From Litomosoides sigmodontis (Eukaryota > Nematoda > Chromadorea > Rhabditida > Onchocercidae), in the NCBI GenBank assembly GCA_963070105.1, contig OY718803.1, positions 645,501 to 709,500 on the forward strand: a DNA stretch of 64,000 bases, given 5' to 3'. The notes below the pieces were generated by a model, which ran no database searches, was not told the DNA's origin, and was given only the letters and a program-made list of their open reading frames with translations. Below are positions 24,930-37,200 of this stretch, piece after piece; positions within the stretch are counted from its first letter, which is position 1, and each line of letters opens with the position of its first letter. The translations under genes were made by a program, and so were the position numbers.

Positions 24930-26869
24930 TCAGAAAAAGATTGGTATGGCCGAATCAAGGCCAATGCCGCACGCCTTCACACCTGCACGAATTCGACCGT
25001 ATCCTTTGTCACCCCATGATGGACCCCAACTGCAACATTAATAATGATAATTAAATCAATCGAGAAGCCAATTAATTCAAATATAATTTCTGACTACACC
25101 TTATTTCGATAATCCGACCCCGAATAACTGACCAATGAACAATTAAAATTCATTTTTTCTCGCTCTTTCCTGATTTTACTTTCTATCCAACAATTATTTA
25201 TCGTTCATATCCTTTTATTATTGAAATAATTTTAAAACAGAAAAAAAAGGTCACGCACCTATTTCTGATGATGAAATACTTGACCCCATTTTCGACACCA
25301 TAACCAACCGCTAGCACCGCATGATTTACGTGATCATTATCTTTTGGACAGGATGGATTGTAATAAATATCTAAAATAATGAAATTAATTAGACTATTTA
25401 GACGTGAACTCGCACTTTGATCTTTCAGCAATTTCCTCAACCTTACCATTTCCACTGTAAAACTGAAAATCTGCCAATGATGCGTGTAACGAAAGGCAAA
25501 CAGGTCCATACAGCGCCAACACTCTTCTGATAACGTCTTCATCACCGTGAGGCAAAAAAGCACTACCGGCTAGTGCTCCTTTAGCTCGCTCCGACTTCCG
25601 GATCGGACATGAAACGCTATCACTTTCTTTGTACGGATAATGCTTATCCGTCGCTACACCGTTCTCAGCAACCCAATCAAAAACCTGAAAAGAAGGAGCC
25701 GAGAAATCAACCGTTACGGATAGCAATTAATGAGATGTTTATTGATTGATAATTTCTGACGTACCGCCGCTTCGTTTCCTCCCTTTCCGCCACATTTCTC
25801 CATGTTACTACAATCCATGACGTCCTGCACTGATAGACTTACTGGCGGTTTTTTGCTTTTCAGTGCCGCGTAGATTTCGAGCGCTCCCAATGCCGAGAAA
25901 ATGAAGCACACTCGACAAGCACCCTTGAAATTAACTGATTCTAATTAATTAAAAATTGTCGCTTGATGGATGCGATGAATGGTAAAAGTGAAAGAGATTG
26001 GTTTGAGATAAAATTCTCCTGAAATTTCGAAATGACAAAGATTACTTGACGCTTTACAGGTAGAACGTTTGTTATCTTCCTGTAATCAAGAGATCGCGGT
26101 ATGGTCTTGCGCAGTTTATTCCCCAATATTTTAGTCATATTTCCCGCCTCTTTTCTCGTGTTGTTTGGAAAATATCCGTAAAGCCTCTCTTTCTCTTTCT
26201 CAGTCTATAAAAACCAGGATTAATTAATAAAAAATAATAAAAATAAAAAGAATACTAATGATTAATATTGCTGATCGCTTTATAGAAAATGCAAACCCAA
26301 TCGCTCATTTCATTAATAGCTAATTTGTATGTTTCCAGTCCTTTTCTGTAACGTTCGTTGTGTTCTTCAACGAATTTCATGTTTTGTGCAAATTTCAATA
26401 AGCGGATTGGTTCCGGAACGGATAGATCATGCTTCTTGCCTGTAACGGAGAACAAGATGAATGAGGAAAAAATTCTCATTTCAAATTATCGCAAATTTTT
26501 TAAACTAACAATTTGTTCTCTTCGATACAAAAAGCGATTGAGAGATAATTGAGGAAAAATTAATTAACTTACCGAATTTTTTCAAGTATTTCTTGTATTT
26601 CGAATAATGCTTCTGATATAAGGTGTGCACTTTACCTGGCATGTCATCATCAGTACTCCTGTAGCAATGATTTAAAGTTTTTTAAATTGCATTTTAATTG
26701 AGGGGCATTAGCTAAAATTAAGAAAAAATGATGAGAAAGTGATAGTGAGACTTTTCCACGTGCAATTTTAGCAAGAAATAAAACATGTAACTTACAACTC
26801 ATCAAGTGGATTTGCTTGGGTTAGCAGCACAAGGAAATCAGTCAAACACAAAAAAAGCAGTGCCTTCAT
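24930..26869 (-). CDS. Cathepsin L-like cysteine protease with unusual active-site surroundings, eight exons, 356 aa
   Basis: Exons 26869-26796, 26658-26573, 26439-26297, 26204-26046, 25923-25765, 25684-25447, 25370-25259 and 25029-24930 join in frame to 356 residues. Order: signal peptide ([13 protein letters not shown]), I29 inhibitor propeptide with an ERFNIN-like stretch ([15 protein letters not shown]) and INEMSDW, then the papain-type domain. The oxyanion glutamine is Gln154, the nucleophile Cys160 in [16 protein letters not shown], the histidine His303 in [10 protein letters not shown], and the asparagine Asn323 in RNSWGPSWG. All four key residues are present, but the near-invariant CGSCWAF reads CRVCFIF, so the tryptophan next to the nucleophile and the preceding Gly-Ser are gone. 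It is probably secreted or lysosomal. It lies head to head with the related gene at 27.8 kb. Confidence 0.92.
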
Positions 26870-27766
26870 CGCTCAGCAAAATTACCGCTTTTCCGTGAGA
26901 CACACGGAAAGGAAGTATTTTTTTTTCCCTCTCTGCCACACACTTATATCAAATTTATGATGAAACCGAATTTTCTCACAGTCACGTGTTAATCTTTGGT
27001 GCTAAAAGACTTCTTTGAGTGCATGGCTTTCTAATTTTCCTCAATTTCATCATCAGTGACGTGTTTCTTATCTACAAATGCAGCATGTTTACGATCTTTG
27101 TTATCCTTTGTATATTTGGCATACTGTAGTTCGCCGATAACTAACTGATAAGAATAGTTACCTCAATTTTAGAGTTTAGAGATGTGAAACTTTTTTTGTA
27201 TGCTTTGTGAATTAAATCAAGTAATTATCCGGGCGAATTATTTTTGTTGGTATTAATTAAGATGAGAATGTAGAAGTTGAACAATTTGGAAAGAGAAGCA
27301 AAAGGTGGAATTTTCAAGGGAGAAAAACCTACATTTTTTAAGGTATGAAAACTTAAAAGTAAACGAAATTAGCTTTTAATTAACAAACTTTGTTAGAAAA
27401 TTGGTCAAGTGGAAACGACTATCAAGTAAAAAATGACTCATTCCATCTTTCATTTTCATACTTTTCAAATTTAAATTGAAACTTTTAGTTGCACCACTAA
27501 TAGAGAAAAAGACGACCAAATTTTTTTATAAAATTTTACGATAATTTTTGACTTTAAAAGTACAAGAATATTAACGTTAGCTTAAATTTGATTTTGTTTA
27601 CAGGAAATAGAAAGAGTTGAATCGCAATTAAGTGATAAGAAACTTTCAATGATCATAAATTGCGTAATCTTTTACTGATAACAGCGTTAAACGTAAGAGT
27701 TGTTTTCCAGTGAAAAACCAAAAAAATGACAATTTTACACGACATTTTCAGTTTTCACTCAGTGAA
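26870..27766. promoter_or_regulatory. Shared intergenic region between divergent cathepsin genes
   Basis: About 0.9 kb separates the two start codons. It is AT-rich with no open frame of note and must hold the promoters of both genes, so co-regulation is possible. I see no clear TATA box or shared palindrome that I would trust. Confidence 0.45.
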
Positions 27767-30155
27767 ATGGGACATTACCATCAGACTGTGCTCCTTTTAA
27801 TTGCAATAAATTTCATCTTCAACTCGGAAAGCTCAGTTCATAAGTATGTGCTTTGTCATTTTATTGTCCTTCTGATAGCTTAATAAATTTTTAATTCTTT
27901 CATTAAATTTAAAGGTTAATTGTGCATTTTGCTTCATTTACTTTATGAAACCATCAAATGAGGACAGTGATCTCTTTCAACTTTTTCTGATCCAAAACAG
28001 TCAAATTACATAATTCAACAATTTTTTTTAAGTCTTTCTTTCCCAGAAGAATGGTATCTTTCAGTGAATTCAAAGCATTGAGCCATTCAAAATTACGACA
28101 GTTATATTCGAAGCACTACGACGGTTATACAAAATTTGTTACTGAATACAGTAAGTTATTAGCCCTCATAATATTTTTATTTCGTTCTCCTGATTATATG
28201 TGTTGCTTTTTCCACCGTCGAATTCATTCATTTCTCTCATTTTATTTGTAATTTTTAAATTCCGTATTTCAAGTAACCGGTATTTGGCTTAATATTTGGC
28301 GTGTGTTCTAAATAACATTTCACACATACTTTCGATCAATTTATGAATTGTTTTTGGATTTATGAAAAGTCTCAAATTTATAATTAATAACTTTTTTTGT
28401 TGCAGAACAAGGTATTGAGGATGATCGACCGGAACCGCATCGTCTGTTAGCTTATGCTAAAAACATGGAAGAAATTAAAAAACATAATCAATTGTATAAG
28501 CAAGGCAAATCATCGTTTATGCTCGGCCTAACTTCAATGAGTGACATGGTAAGGTGAACACTTCACTTGAATTATTGTAAATGATTAAAAGAAATAATGC
28601 CAATTAATTAATTAATTAATTCATTGATTGCAACTACAGACAGATGAAGATTTGGAAGAGGAATTTCCGGTCGTAGAATTCGACGATACAGAAAGCCATT
28701 TCCCACCGAATTTAACTGCTGACTTACCAGCTGAAGTTAATTGGGTAACAAGAAACTACGTGACGAAAGTTAGAAACCTGAGAAGTGATCGGGTAACTTA
28801 ATTGCTCCACGTCATTCCACAATTAATCTCCTACATTCAACGTTAATCGTTGCATATGTATGTGTGAAGCGATCATGAATACTCAGTGATAAGGAAATGT
28901 TATAGCTTTTAACAAGGAACAGATGTATGTTGCGAGTGAGAGCAAATGGATTTTTTAAATTTTCACATCTTTTTTCACCTTATCATCTTACTCGTTAATT
29001 TTTACTGGTGGAAAAAAGTTTTAAATTTAAGGTGCAAATGCTTGTAGTATAAATATTTTCAAAACTTTCATATATATATATATATATATGTATATATGTG
29101 ACGGAGTGTTCCACAAACTGTTGCCTTTACTTAAAGACATGCAGCTCAACAAGAGGTGCAGCAAGTTCAGTAGCAAACGTCTTGGAAGCATTAGTTAAGT
29201 CACGTACGAAAAAATTGCGCAGTCTATCGATGCAGGAATTATTGGATTGCGGTGACACTAGTAGATGTAACGCACCTGGAAACCTACGACAGGTTATCAC
29301 TAATTTTGAGCATGTGCAATTAGATAAATCAATTGGAAATGGAATGAGATGTTTAAGTGGTCCTTGAACACTTTTGTTTTGAGGAAATTCGGTTTTTGTT
29401 GCTTTTAAATTTTTGAAATTATTTCCATCGTCACGTTGTTCTTTTTTAATAATAACCATAGATGGTGGCAACAATGAAGAAATAGTGATCTAATTCATGC
29501 TATTTGTATTTTTTAATTTTGACGTTGATTTCTTCAGTACGCCGATTACATTACTAAACAAAAGGGAATAGTGAGACCGACGTCGTACTCGACCACCAAC
29601 AGAAGGCAGTCATGTCCACCTAGGGGTAGAAGATATGGAAATGCTAATGCGATCCTCTCAATACAGGACAGTAAACTACTGCTGTTCAAAGCGTTGCTAT
29701 CAAAAGGACCAGTTGCCACAAGAATTTTACTTACACCAAAATTTATGAATTATAAAAAAGGTAAGACAATTGATTTCTTATTTCAAAAAACTGATTAGGG
29801 AAAAAGGTGAAGGAAATAAATAATTAAGTGGAGCGGTGAAATAAGCTTGTCATTTTACACTTTAATTTCTCATTCATTTGTAGATTACAAGTTTAAATTT
29901 ACAATTATGCATACTGAATTTGCAGGAGTATTTTTTGATAAAAGCTCGTCGCCTAGGCATTTTTCACACACGGTGTTAGCAGTTGGATACAAGGACAATT
30001 ATATTTTATTAAAAAACAGGCAAAGTTTTTTTTGTTGTTTAAATTTTTTAATTTAAATTGCTAAATCAGAGCTTTACTTATTCCTCTTAATTTTGTCTCC
30101 TCCTAACATACTTGCAGTTAAAGTTTTATGGCTAATGACAGAGTGAAACTGCCAT

Positions 30156-30199
<44 letters not shown>

Positions 30200-30523
30200 C
30201 AGTAAATTTATTTAATTTATTTCATTATCAGCAACTTGATTATTTCAAAATAATTAATCGCATTGAAAAATTTGTCCATTTGCTAATTTGCATAGTAATC
30301 GAATATTAACTTAAAATTCACAACGAACTGTCTCCTTTTTATTGTTGCTGTAGAAAATTGTGATGAGAAAGTCTACCACTTGTAATTTCGCACCAATTTT
30401 ATGTACTAATTTGAAATAAATTTTAGTTGGGGCACCGATTGGGGTGAGAAAGGATATATGCGCATTACGACAGATGCAAAGCAAAATTGCAATATCTTTC
30501 TTCATTCAATTGCTGTGTTGTGA
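27767..30523 (+). CDS. Cathepsin L-like pseudoenzyme (catalytic cysteine lost), eight exons, 348 aa
   Basis: Exons 27767-27843, 28047-28150, 28406-28548, 28640-28792, 29137-29292, 29538-29760, 29926-30019 and 30427-30523 join in frame to 348 residues. A signal peptide (TVLLLIAINFIFN) and an I29-like propeptide (RLLAYAKNMEEIKKHNQ) are kept. The mature domain starts near LPAEVNW. Aligned with the neighbour on the conserved VLE/ALE, the nucleophile is Gly166 (SSTRGAASSVANVLEA) and the oxyanion glutamine is Leu155 (VTKVRNL); five extra residues lie between. His300 (SHTVLAVGY) and Asn316 (LLKNSWGTDWGEKGY) remain. The frame is intact over all exons, so this looks like a selected, proteolytically dead protein rather than a pseudogene. 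The start of exon 5 is the weakest join; a second acceptor at 29144 would not fit the phase. The last intron uses a GC donor. Confidence 0.8.
29070..29089. repeat. AT dinucleotide run in an intron of the cathepsin pseudoenzyme gene
   Basis: A (TA)n run of about 10 units just before exon 5. Confidence 0.85.
30020..30426 (+). other. GC-AG intron in the cathepsin pseudoenzyme gene
   Basis: The exon ends AAAAACAG and the intron starts GCAAAG, ending in ATTTTAG. The same intron position in the neighbouring gene has the normal AATAG|GTGCGT donor, and only the GC donor gives the conserved KNSWG across the junction. GC-AG introns are a known minor class. Confidence 0.75.
30157..30198. repeat. CA dinucleotide microsatellite
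   Basis: (CA)21 without interruption, inside the GC-AG intron. Confidence 0.95.
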
Positions 30524-32280
30524 AAAAAGAGGATGGAAGAAAAAAAAAATGAAATATCCATTTTCACCACAAATGCCGTTGGCCGTTTGCTTTTCACTAA
30601 ATTTTAAATTATCAAAATTTCATCGAAAAATAATTTCTCTGCAGGTAACTGCTGCTAGCTAGCAGACTAATATTATTCATGCTGTGTGGTACAATGACTG
30701 TTTTCGCCTCAATATAATAATTAGAAAACATAGTTATTTAATTATTTTCAGAATGGCATAGATGTAAAATTATTTTAGTTACTTACAAGAAATTACTAAT
30801 TTTATAGTATGAAATATTTGCTATGAAATGCAACGTTCACAAAACAGTTAAGAAAGTATGAAAGGAAAATTTTAAATAATACGTTTATTTCAATTAACGC
30901 ATTAGAAATTTTGCTTTTTTCCCCATTTTTTCTTTGTTGAATGTTAAAATTCTTACTTCATTTTATGGTAAATTTATGAGTTAATTTTTTTTAATGTTTT
31001 ATTTAAAAACTAACACACTAAACATACTTTGATATCCAATTAATTATTTATATGTGTTTTCTAACTCATCAGATAATGAAAATGAATAAATTTTCGCTTG
31101 TGCATTGAATGAAAAAAAAATGTGTGGAAGATGGGAAAAGGATGAAAAGTGAAAATTTCCATATTCCATTAAAATTTCACATTTCTGTTAAACAGATGGG
31201 AAATTTTTCTTCGCCTCACATTGCACGCCTCTCCTATAGAAACAATTAAACGAAAAAGAAAATGAATTGGAAATTAATGCTGAAGGCATGAGGGAAGAAG
31301 CGCTGATGACTTTTTCAATAACATTTACACTTTCCCATTAGAAATAATGCCGCATTTCACTTTGTAAAGAAAATTTCATAATATCAAAGAATAATTTGCA
31401 AGTAATAGAAATAATTTTCAAAATTTAACTTGTTATTACTTCAAATTTTATCATTTCCATAATTTTAAATTTTAAGCTTACTTAATGTGTAATGTATACG
31501 CCGCTTTAATCATAAAATTCAGCCAGATAAAATATCCTAAGGCATATATGCCTGCGGATTGACATTAATTACGTACATCTAGTGAAATTTAAATTTAACA
31601 ATTCCCTATTGGCAATTACAACAATTATCACTGCATTTCTCGTAATCTTTCGTAATCTCTCTTTAAATTAAGAATTTTTTCTTAAGAAAATTTAATTTCG
31701 GTCTAATTAAAATGCGAACCGGTTGTTTGCTTAGTTTCCGTTCCGCATTGTACTTGTACGCACGTACTGTACTGTACTGTATCCTTCAGTTGTGATTTTA
31801 GAAGAAGCAAAATTTACAGTCCCCATTTCATTTCCTGTTCCTTCTCCAAGTGGAGTAGTGAAACGGCAAACATCCTTCACGTCCTAATCCCATTCGCTTC
31901 ACAATTGGACTAAAATTGCACTGCGAGTCGTTGTGTTCGTCGATTAAATTCGTGCTCCCTTTTGTCATCATATACATATGCATTCGCGTGTATGTGTGGG
32001 CGCAGATGTCTGTTCCCGTGCGTGTGTAAGGGTGTGTACACACATGCGTTCATGAATGTACATTTACGCGCATGTATGTGTCGGCGAAGTAATAACATTT
32101 TAACTGGAGGCAAGACTTGTAATTGTCAGAGTTGGTTCCAGTGGTGAATCGTTCTGTTCTGCTGATTGGTGACAGACGCGGCAGAAGACGCATTGTTTCG
32201 TCGTTGGTAGCTAATTTATCTATTTGCCTTTTCCTGTATATAACGTATATTATTTCTTCTACTAATTGTATTTGTACAGA
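30524..32280. other. Intergenic, promoter side of the moag-4 gene
   Basis: No coding exon seen. From about 31760 the sequence becomes less AT-rich, with a small GTACT repeat near 31770 and alternating GT/GC tracts at 31985-32080, plausibly promoter sequence for the gene starting at 32281. The short frames at 31828-32147 follow from those tracts. Confidence 0.4.
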
Positions 32281-33548
32281 ATGACACGTAAGTTTTTAAG
32301 TGTTTCAGCTTTGCAACTAATACGTGTCTTTTTTTTCTGTTGTGTTTTTTTAGATATGAACCTAGTTTTTCGGTGTGTTATTTTAATTTATTAGAATTTA
32401 GATTTGCTCAGCATTCTACTACATTATTACTACAAGTACTATCAGCATATCTATTTCCATTATTACAAGGCATTTATTTATCTAGCTAAGACATTTTATG
32501 CACATTTGTACCGGATGGAATTGCAAATGTTCTTCCAGGTGGTAATCAGCGTGAACTAGCCCGTGAAAGGAATTTGAAAAAACAACAGCAGCAAAAGAAA
32601 TCACAGCCTCATCAGGATGTTAGTGAATTGTTGTTGTTTCACGTATAGGACAATCTCCATATTTAAAAACGCTCCTTTCTCTTCCATCCACTGATGGAAG
32701 GAATTACCAAATCTTTCATTTGGATTGCTCATGTGTGGGGTTCTCTTCAGTATTTGCGGAATTAACTGATTTTTACTAGAATATTTTCCATATAATAGAG
32801 TAAAGATATTGATAGCTTTGTATCATAAGCCATGACTGCAGCGTATCTAGATGCTTCCCTGGAGTTTGTCGGTACTGTAGAAATAATGTCTGCGGAAGTG
32901 AAAAATAATGAGCCAAAACTGAACACTATACAATCTAATCGAAAGAATAATCATCTGAGTATGTAAACGCATCGTCATGGTGGTGGACATTGTCCTGAAA
33001 GTGTCAATTTTTCATGACTTCTGAAATTCGTGGAATAATCACGTTCAATATCCCATTCAAGCAAGGCCCACTTTGCCAAGACATTTGGTGAACTTTAGAA
33101 TGCTACTTGAACACCAGTCGCTGCGGAAAGGATGACAGCCAGGATGTGGTGTGTTACAACGGTAAGACAAAGGAGAAATATGTGAGGAGGATAAACAAGC
33201 TGAAAGAAAAAATGTTTCCAGGTGATCGGTAAAGTGGTCCATCGATAATGAATAAGCTAAATAAAGTGGTTCAAAGAAAACATCTTTCGCACTAGAAAGG
33301 TGAGGAACGCAGGCGATGATGGGGCATCCTTGGAATGGTGAATGCATATGAACTGTTCTTCTGAGATTTCTGAACTGGTGCTTACGGAAGATCAATTTCA
33401 GGGCGTAAAATTGGACAATAGGATGGAACGTGATGCAGATATCATGCGTAAGAAGCAGGAAGCAGCAGCAGCGAAGAAAGCAGTGGAAGAAGCGGCCGCG
33501 CGTGCTGAGAAAAATAAAAAACTCCAAGTATTCGACCCGCTGAAATAA
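32281..33548 (+). CDS. moag-4: MOAG-4/SERF-family protein, three exons, 77 aa
   Basis: Exons 32281-32287, 32539-32618 and 33402-33548 join to 77 residues. The N-terminus MTRGNQRELARERN is the defining 4F5/SERF motif. The middle MERDADIMRKKQEAAAAKK and the end VFDPLK match the longer nematode form MOAG-4, not the short human SERF1. The protein is small, highly charged and predicted largely helical or disordered. In C. elegans MOAG-4 promotes aggregation of amyloid-type proteins and human SERF proteins do the same. The first exon is only seven coding bases, and the acceptor TTTGTACAG ends one base before the ATG, which suits spliced-leader addition. An AATAAA hexamer overlaps the stop codon. 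The gene converges on SMN with about 660 bases between stops. Confidence 0.95.
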
Positions 33549-33549
33549 A
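33544..33549 (+). terminator. Polyadenylation hexamer overlapping the moag-4 stop codon
   Basis: AATAAA covers the TAA stop. If used it would give an almost absent 3' untranslated region; a signal further downstream may be used instead. Confidence 0.3.
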
Positions 33550-34208
33550 TTCTTCATTGAAAACAGTAGAAAAGCTGTATCCAAACACCGCCTATTACTA
33601 TACCATTTCTTCTCGGGCTGACCTTCCCCCTTAGTCTTTTTGGAATGGTCTTTGCACACAAATCTTGTCTATTCCATACAGATATGACTCGAGCGATGTT
33701 GGGAATCCGGTCATTTCTAATTATTCATTTCATGTACTTTCGAATTAATCCTTTTATTCTTTCGGGATAAGAATGTAATCAACCAGCTTATTATTTGGAG
33801 TTGATTTTCAAAAAGCAAGAATCTTCTGGAATAGTAAATTATATGCACTATTAAGCTTTCACTTATAACAACGTTTGCGTAACAATAACGAGTTGCACAT
33901 GTGTCATCCAACCAAAAACAGAAGCTTACCGAAAGTAGAATTTAAGATTCCACTTAAATCACCTAGGGAGAAGGGAACAGGCTAAGGTTAAACAGGTAAT
34001 TTTGTTTTTCTGGTAGGTGTTACATGAAGTCAATATTTCACTTTTTATAGAGAACATACAGATTCAACATACATTATCATAACATGTAAACGTTTACGGA
34101 ATGAAGAAATAGTTCTTATAAGAACAAGAGGGTTCGTTAAATGTCATCAGGAGGCCAAATATTGAAAAGGCTTGAAATGTGGGGGAAATTACGCATTCAC
34201 AACTGCTA
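33549..34208. other. Convergent 3' spacer between moag-4 and SMN
   Basis: No exon seen on either strand. It holds both 3' untranslated regions. Confidence 0.5.
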
Positions 34209-37200
34209 CTAAACTTTCTTCCCTGATTTCTTGTTTTTATCTTTGAGAGCCTGGAAAAGGTGTAATTTTATTGGTTCCATCACCACCATTAAAACAATTA
34301 CCGCCGCCTAACGGAGATGGTACTGAAGTCAGCGAGAGCGGTGAAAGCATCATTCACATTACATTCGATTATGCCTCCAAAATCGTCTTAGCAAACTGGA
34401 TTGCACTAATCTCCTTCATATCAGCCAACAATAGGCTTTAGCGTAGCCCTAATGAACAGCACTAAAGCAAGCTGTACCGCTATGTGCTGGGGCTGTGGTG
34501 TGGTTGTGGTGCTTTTGTCACAGACATTGCCAAATATTATACAAGGGGGAAATCTTTCAAACTTCAAGATCTCGCAAACTAAAAGTTACCAACAAAACTC
34601 TACCTGATAGTAACCAGTATGGTAGCCGGTCATGTACCATGACATTAGCATACTTGCTAGTGCTTCATCATCATCTGGTGGTGGCAAACTGTTAAAGGCT
34701 ACGGTCGGTGGTGGAACTAACGGCGGGATCTGAAAAGAGGACCGTATTTTTTAGACAGAAGCATATAAAATGTGATTAATAATATGTGGAAAAATATTAT
34801 CTATCATGCATGCACTTTTCAAGCATTAAGTTTAAATTTTGCAACACGAAAGACATCAACCACTTTATGACACTTAGCACACTGCTCATCTCCTCCGACG
34901 AAAAAAACTTACAGAAGACGATGATGATTGTGCATAATTGAAGTTTTTTATCGCTTCCTGCATATGATTTGTCTGTAACACTTCTCTCTTATTGAATGAT
35001 TCTTGAGTGGTATTTCCTTCAGATGTATCTTCCTCATCATTCTCCACCGGCCTGCTCAAATGGAAAATAAACGTAAAAATGAAAAGAAGGAACGACGTAT
35101 TAAGTTTTACGAGTTGAAAGATTAATAAAACCGAGAAAATCAACTGAAGTACGGAAAATAATCAACTGCTCTTATTTTGAATAATCTCAAAAATATCCTG
35201 GAAAATTTAGCATGTCCATTTGACAACTATGAATTTTTTTTGGATCTCAATATAATTAAGACGATTTAAGCACCATGAATAGCTTCAGTACAACCAAGAA
35301 ATTTTGTATAATTAATGCACGTATAACGATAATATGAACTGGAGGAGGTGTCATCAATTATCTATCCATTGAATGGGATTAAACGACAGATAATAAGAAG
35401 CTCAGCAAGGCAAACACGTCCAAATTCAATCAATTTGTATACATAATTATCGAGAGAACCTTTCAGGTAATTTCGATAAAATAACGATTAGGTAATAACT
35501 ATTAGATGTTATCAGTGCAAGACGAAGGACCTTATAAAAGCTCACTTCTGATGTCTGAGATTATCGAGTATATGCATCAGATAGACGGTTCGTGGTAAGT
35601 TAGGCGCAACGTTTCTTTTGAGAACAGCATTATTTGAGAGTATGGTAAATGTTTGACGATCCTTTTTCCGTCTTTTGCCTCCACACTCCATTTGCATAAC
35701 ATTTGTCCCATCAGGGCAATACTTTTTAGTTTTACGCTTACGAAATTGACGAGGCTTCTGTTCTTGCTGCGCACTGCCGTAATTTCTCGAACATATGGCA
35801 AAATGTGAAAAACTAAGCCAGCCCTGTCGGCGTCTCATACGTGACACTGACGACTTCGTACGTAACCTCCTACGAGTATGGAAAACACTTGAAAAAAAAC
35901 CAATATTTTTCGTTGGCAATGAGAAAAAAGGAAGTCTGATCTTGGACCAACAATTTTTGAGAAATCATCATACGTCGATTTTGGTGCTACCCAAAGATTT
36001 CGATAGCAATAACCATGGAATAAAACAGCGATAAGAAACTGAGAACTGTACGCTTCAACGAGGCTCATATCTCCTATTTCTTTCCGCTACGGTTATATTA
36101 CTATCATAATACCATGTGATGATATTGTCATTCGAAAATATTCCAGTGCAACTGTTTGAGCCGTTTGTGTAGCAACTCAAAACTTCCAGTATATCTTATT
36201 CCTATGTTTGATGACAGTAGGAAGAGCAATCTTTTGCTTTCTTAACTATCTGTCAACATGACAATATACGCACAGAACAAAAAGTGAAGTTTCATGATTC
36301 AGTTATAATCATTATAACCACCAATCAAACACAATCAAATAACAATGTTAATTAGAAATTAAAGACAGAAAAGCGGAATACTCTACTTTTCGCACTACTT
36401 AAAATCTTACACAATGCTCCTATGTTGGATCTCGAACTTACCATTCATATTTAAATAATGCAAAAAGTTCACTCACTTTGTGAGATCAGCAATACTAACA
36501 CGTGCTAATTCATCGTAAACATCATAAAGCACGTCACATTTGCCATCATCCAAATCGAGTTTTTTTACAACCGCTGGATACCATAACCGATCCTTATAAT
36601 ACGGTGCCATACAATGATCGCCTACATGCCACTAAAAATAAGAAACCGATATCATTTGCCGAATAATTTCAATACTACCTCTTTGAATTATCTTTAATTC
36701 AGCTAATAATAACATACTACAAGACCATGGCGTTTAAAAATGAAAACATTCAAAATTTTCAGGCTTTTTTTCCCTTCACCCTGTCACTTTTCAACTCAAT
36801 TCTTGCGATTGACCATGTAGGAAAGGGAAGCAAATTTTGCTTGCATAATCCATATCAAATAAACCCAACCACATTTTATATGTTTATGACCAAAACAGAA
36901 GAGTGGAATAAGTATACCTTTATCATAGAAGACTTGCGAGGTTTCTTCTTTTTTTTCGTTGTCGAAGTACACTGTGCACCAAGAGAATCCTGAAATTTGG
37001 ATTTTTGCTGATTGTCAACTACACATATTAACAGCGCATTGATATGACCTCAAGATTATTAAAATCTGTTCTATAGAAACTTCTTCGACACAATTAGACA
37101 AAACGTTTATTTGAAATCCGCCTCAGTCGGTTTACCTTTACGTTCACTATATGCATATTACGAAATAAGTTATATCTTTTTCTTCTTTAAGAAAAGCCAA

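Noticed and set aside
33057..33659. 200-codon minus-strand frame
   Set aside because: It lies antisense to moag-4 exon 3 and its intron, with no domain and no splice logic; the plus-strand gene explains the sequence.
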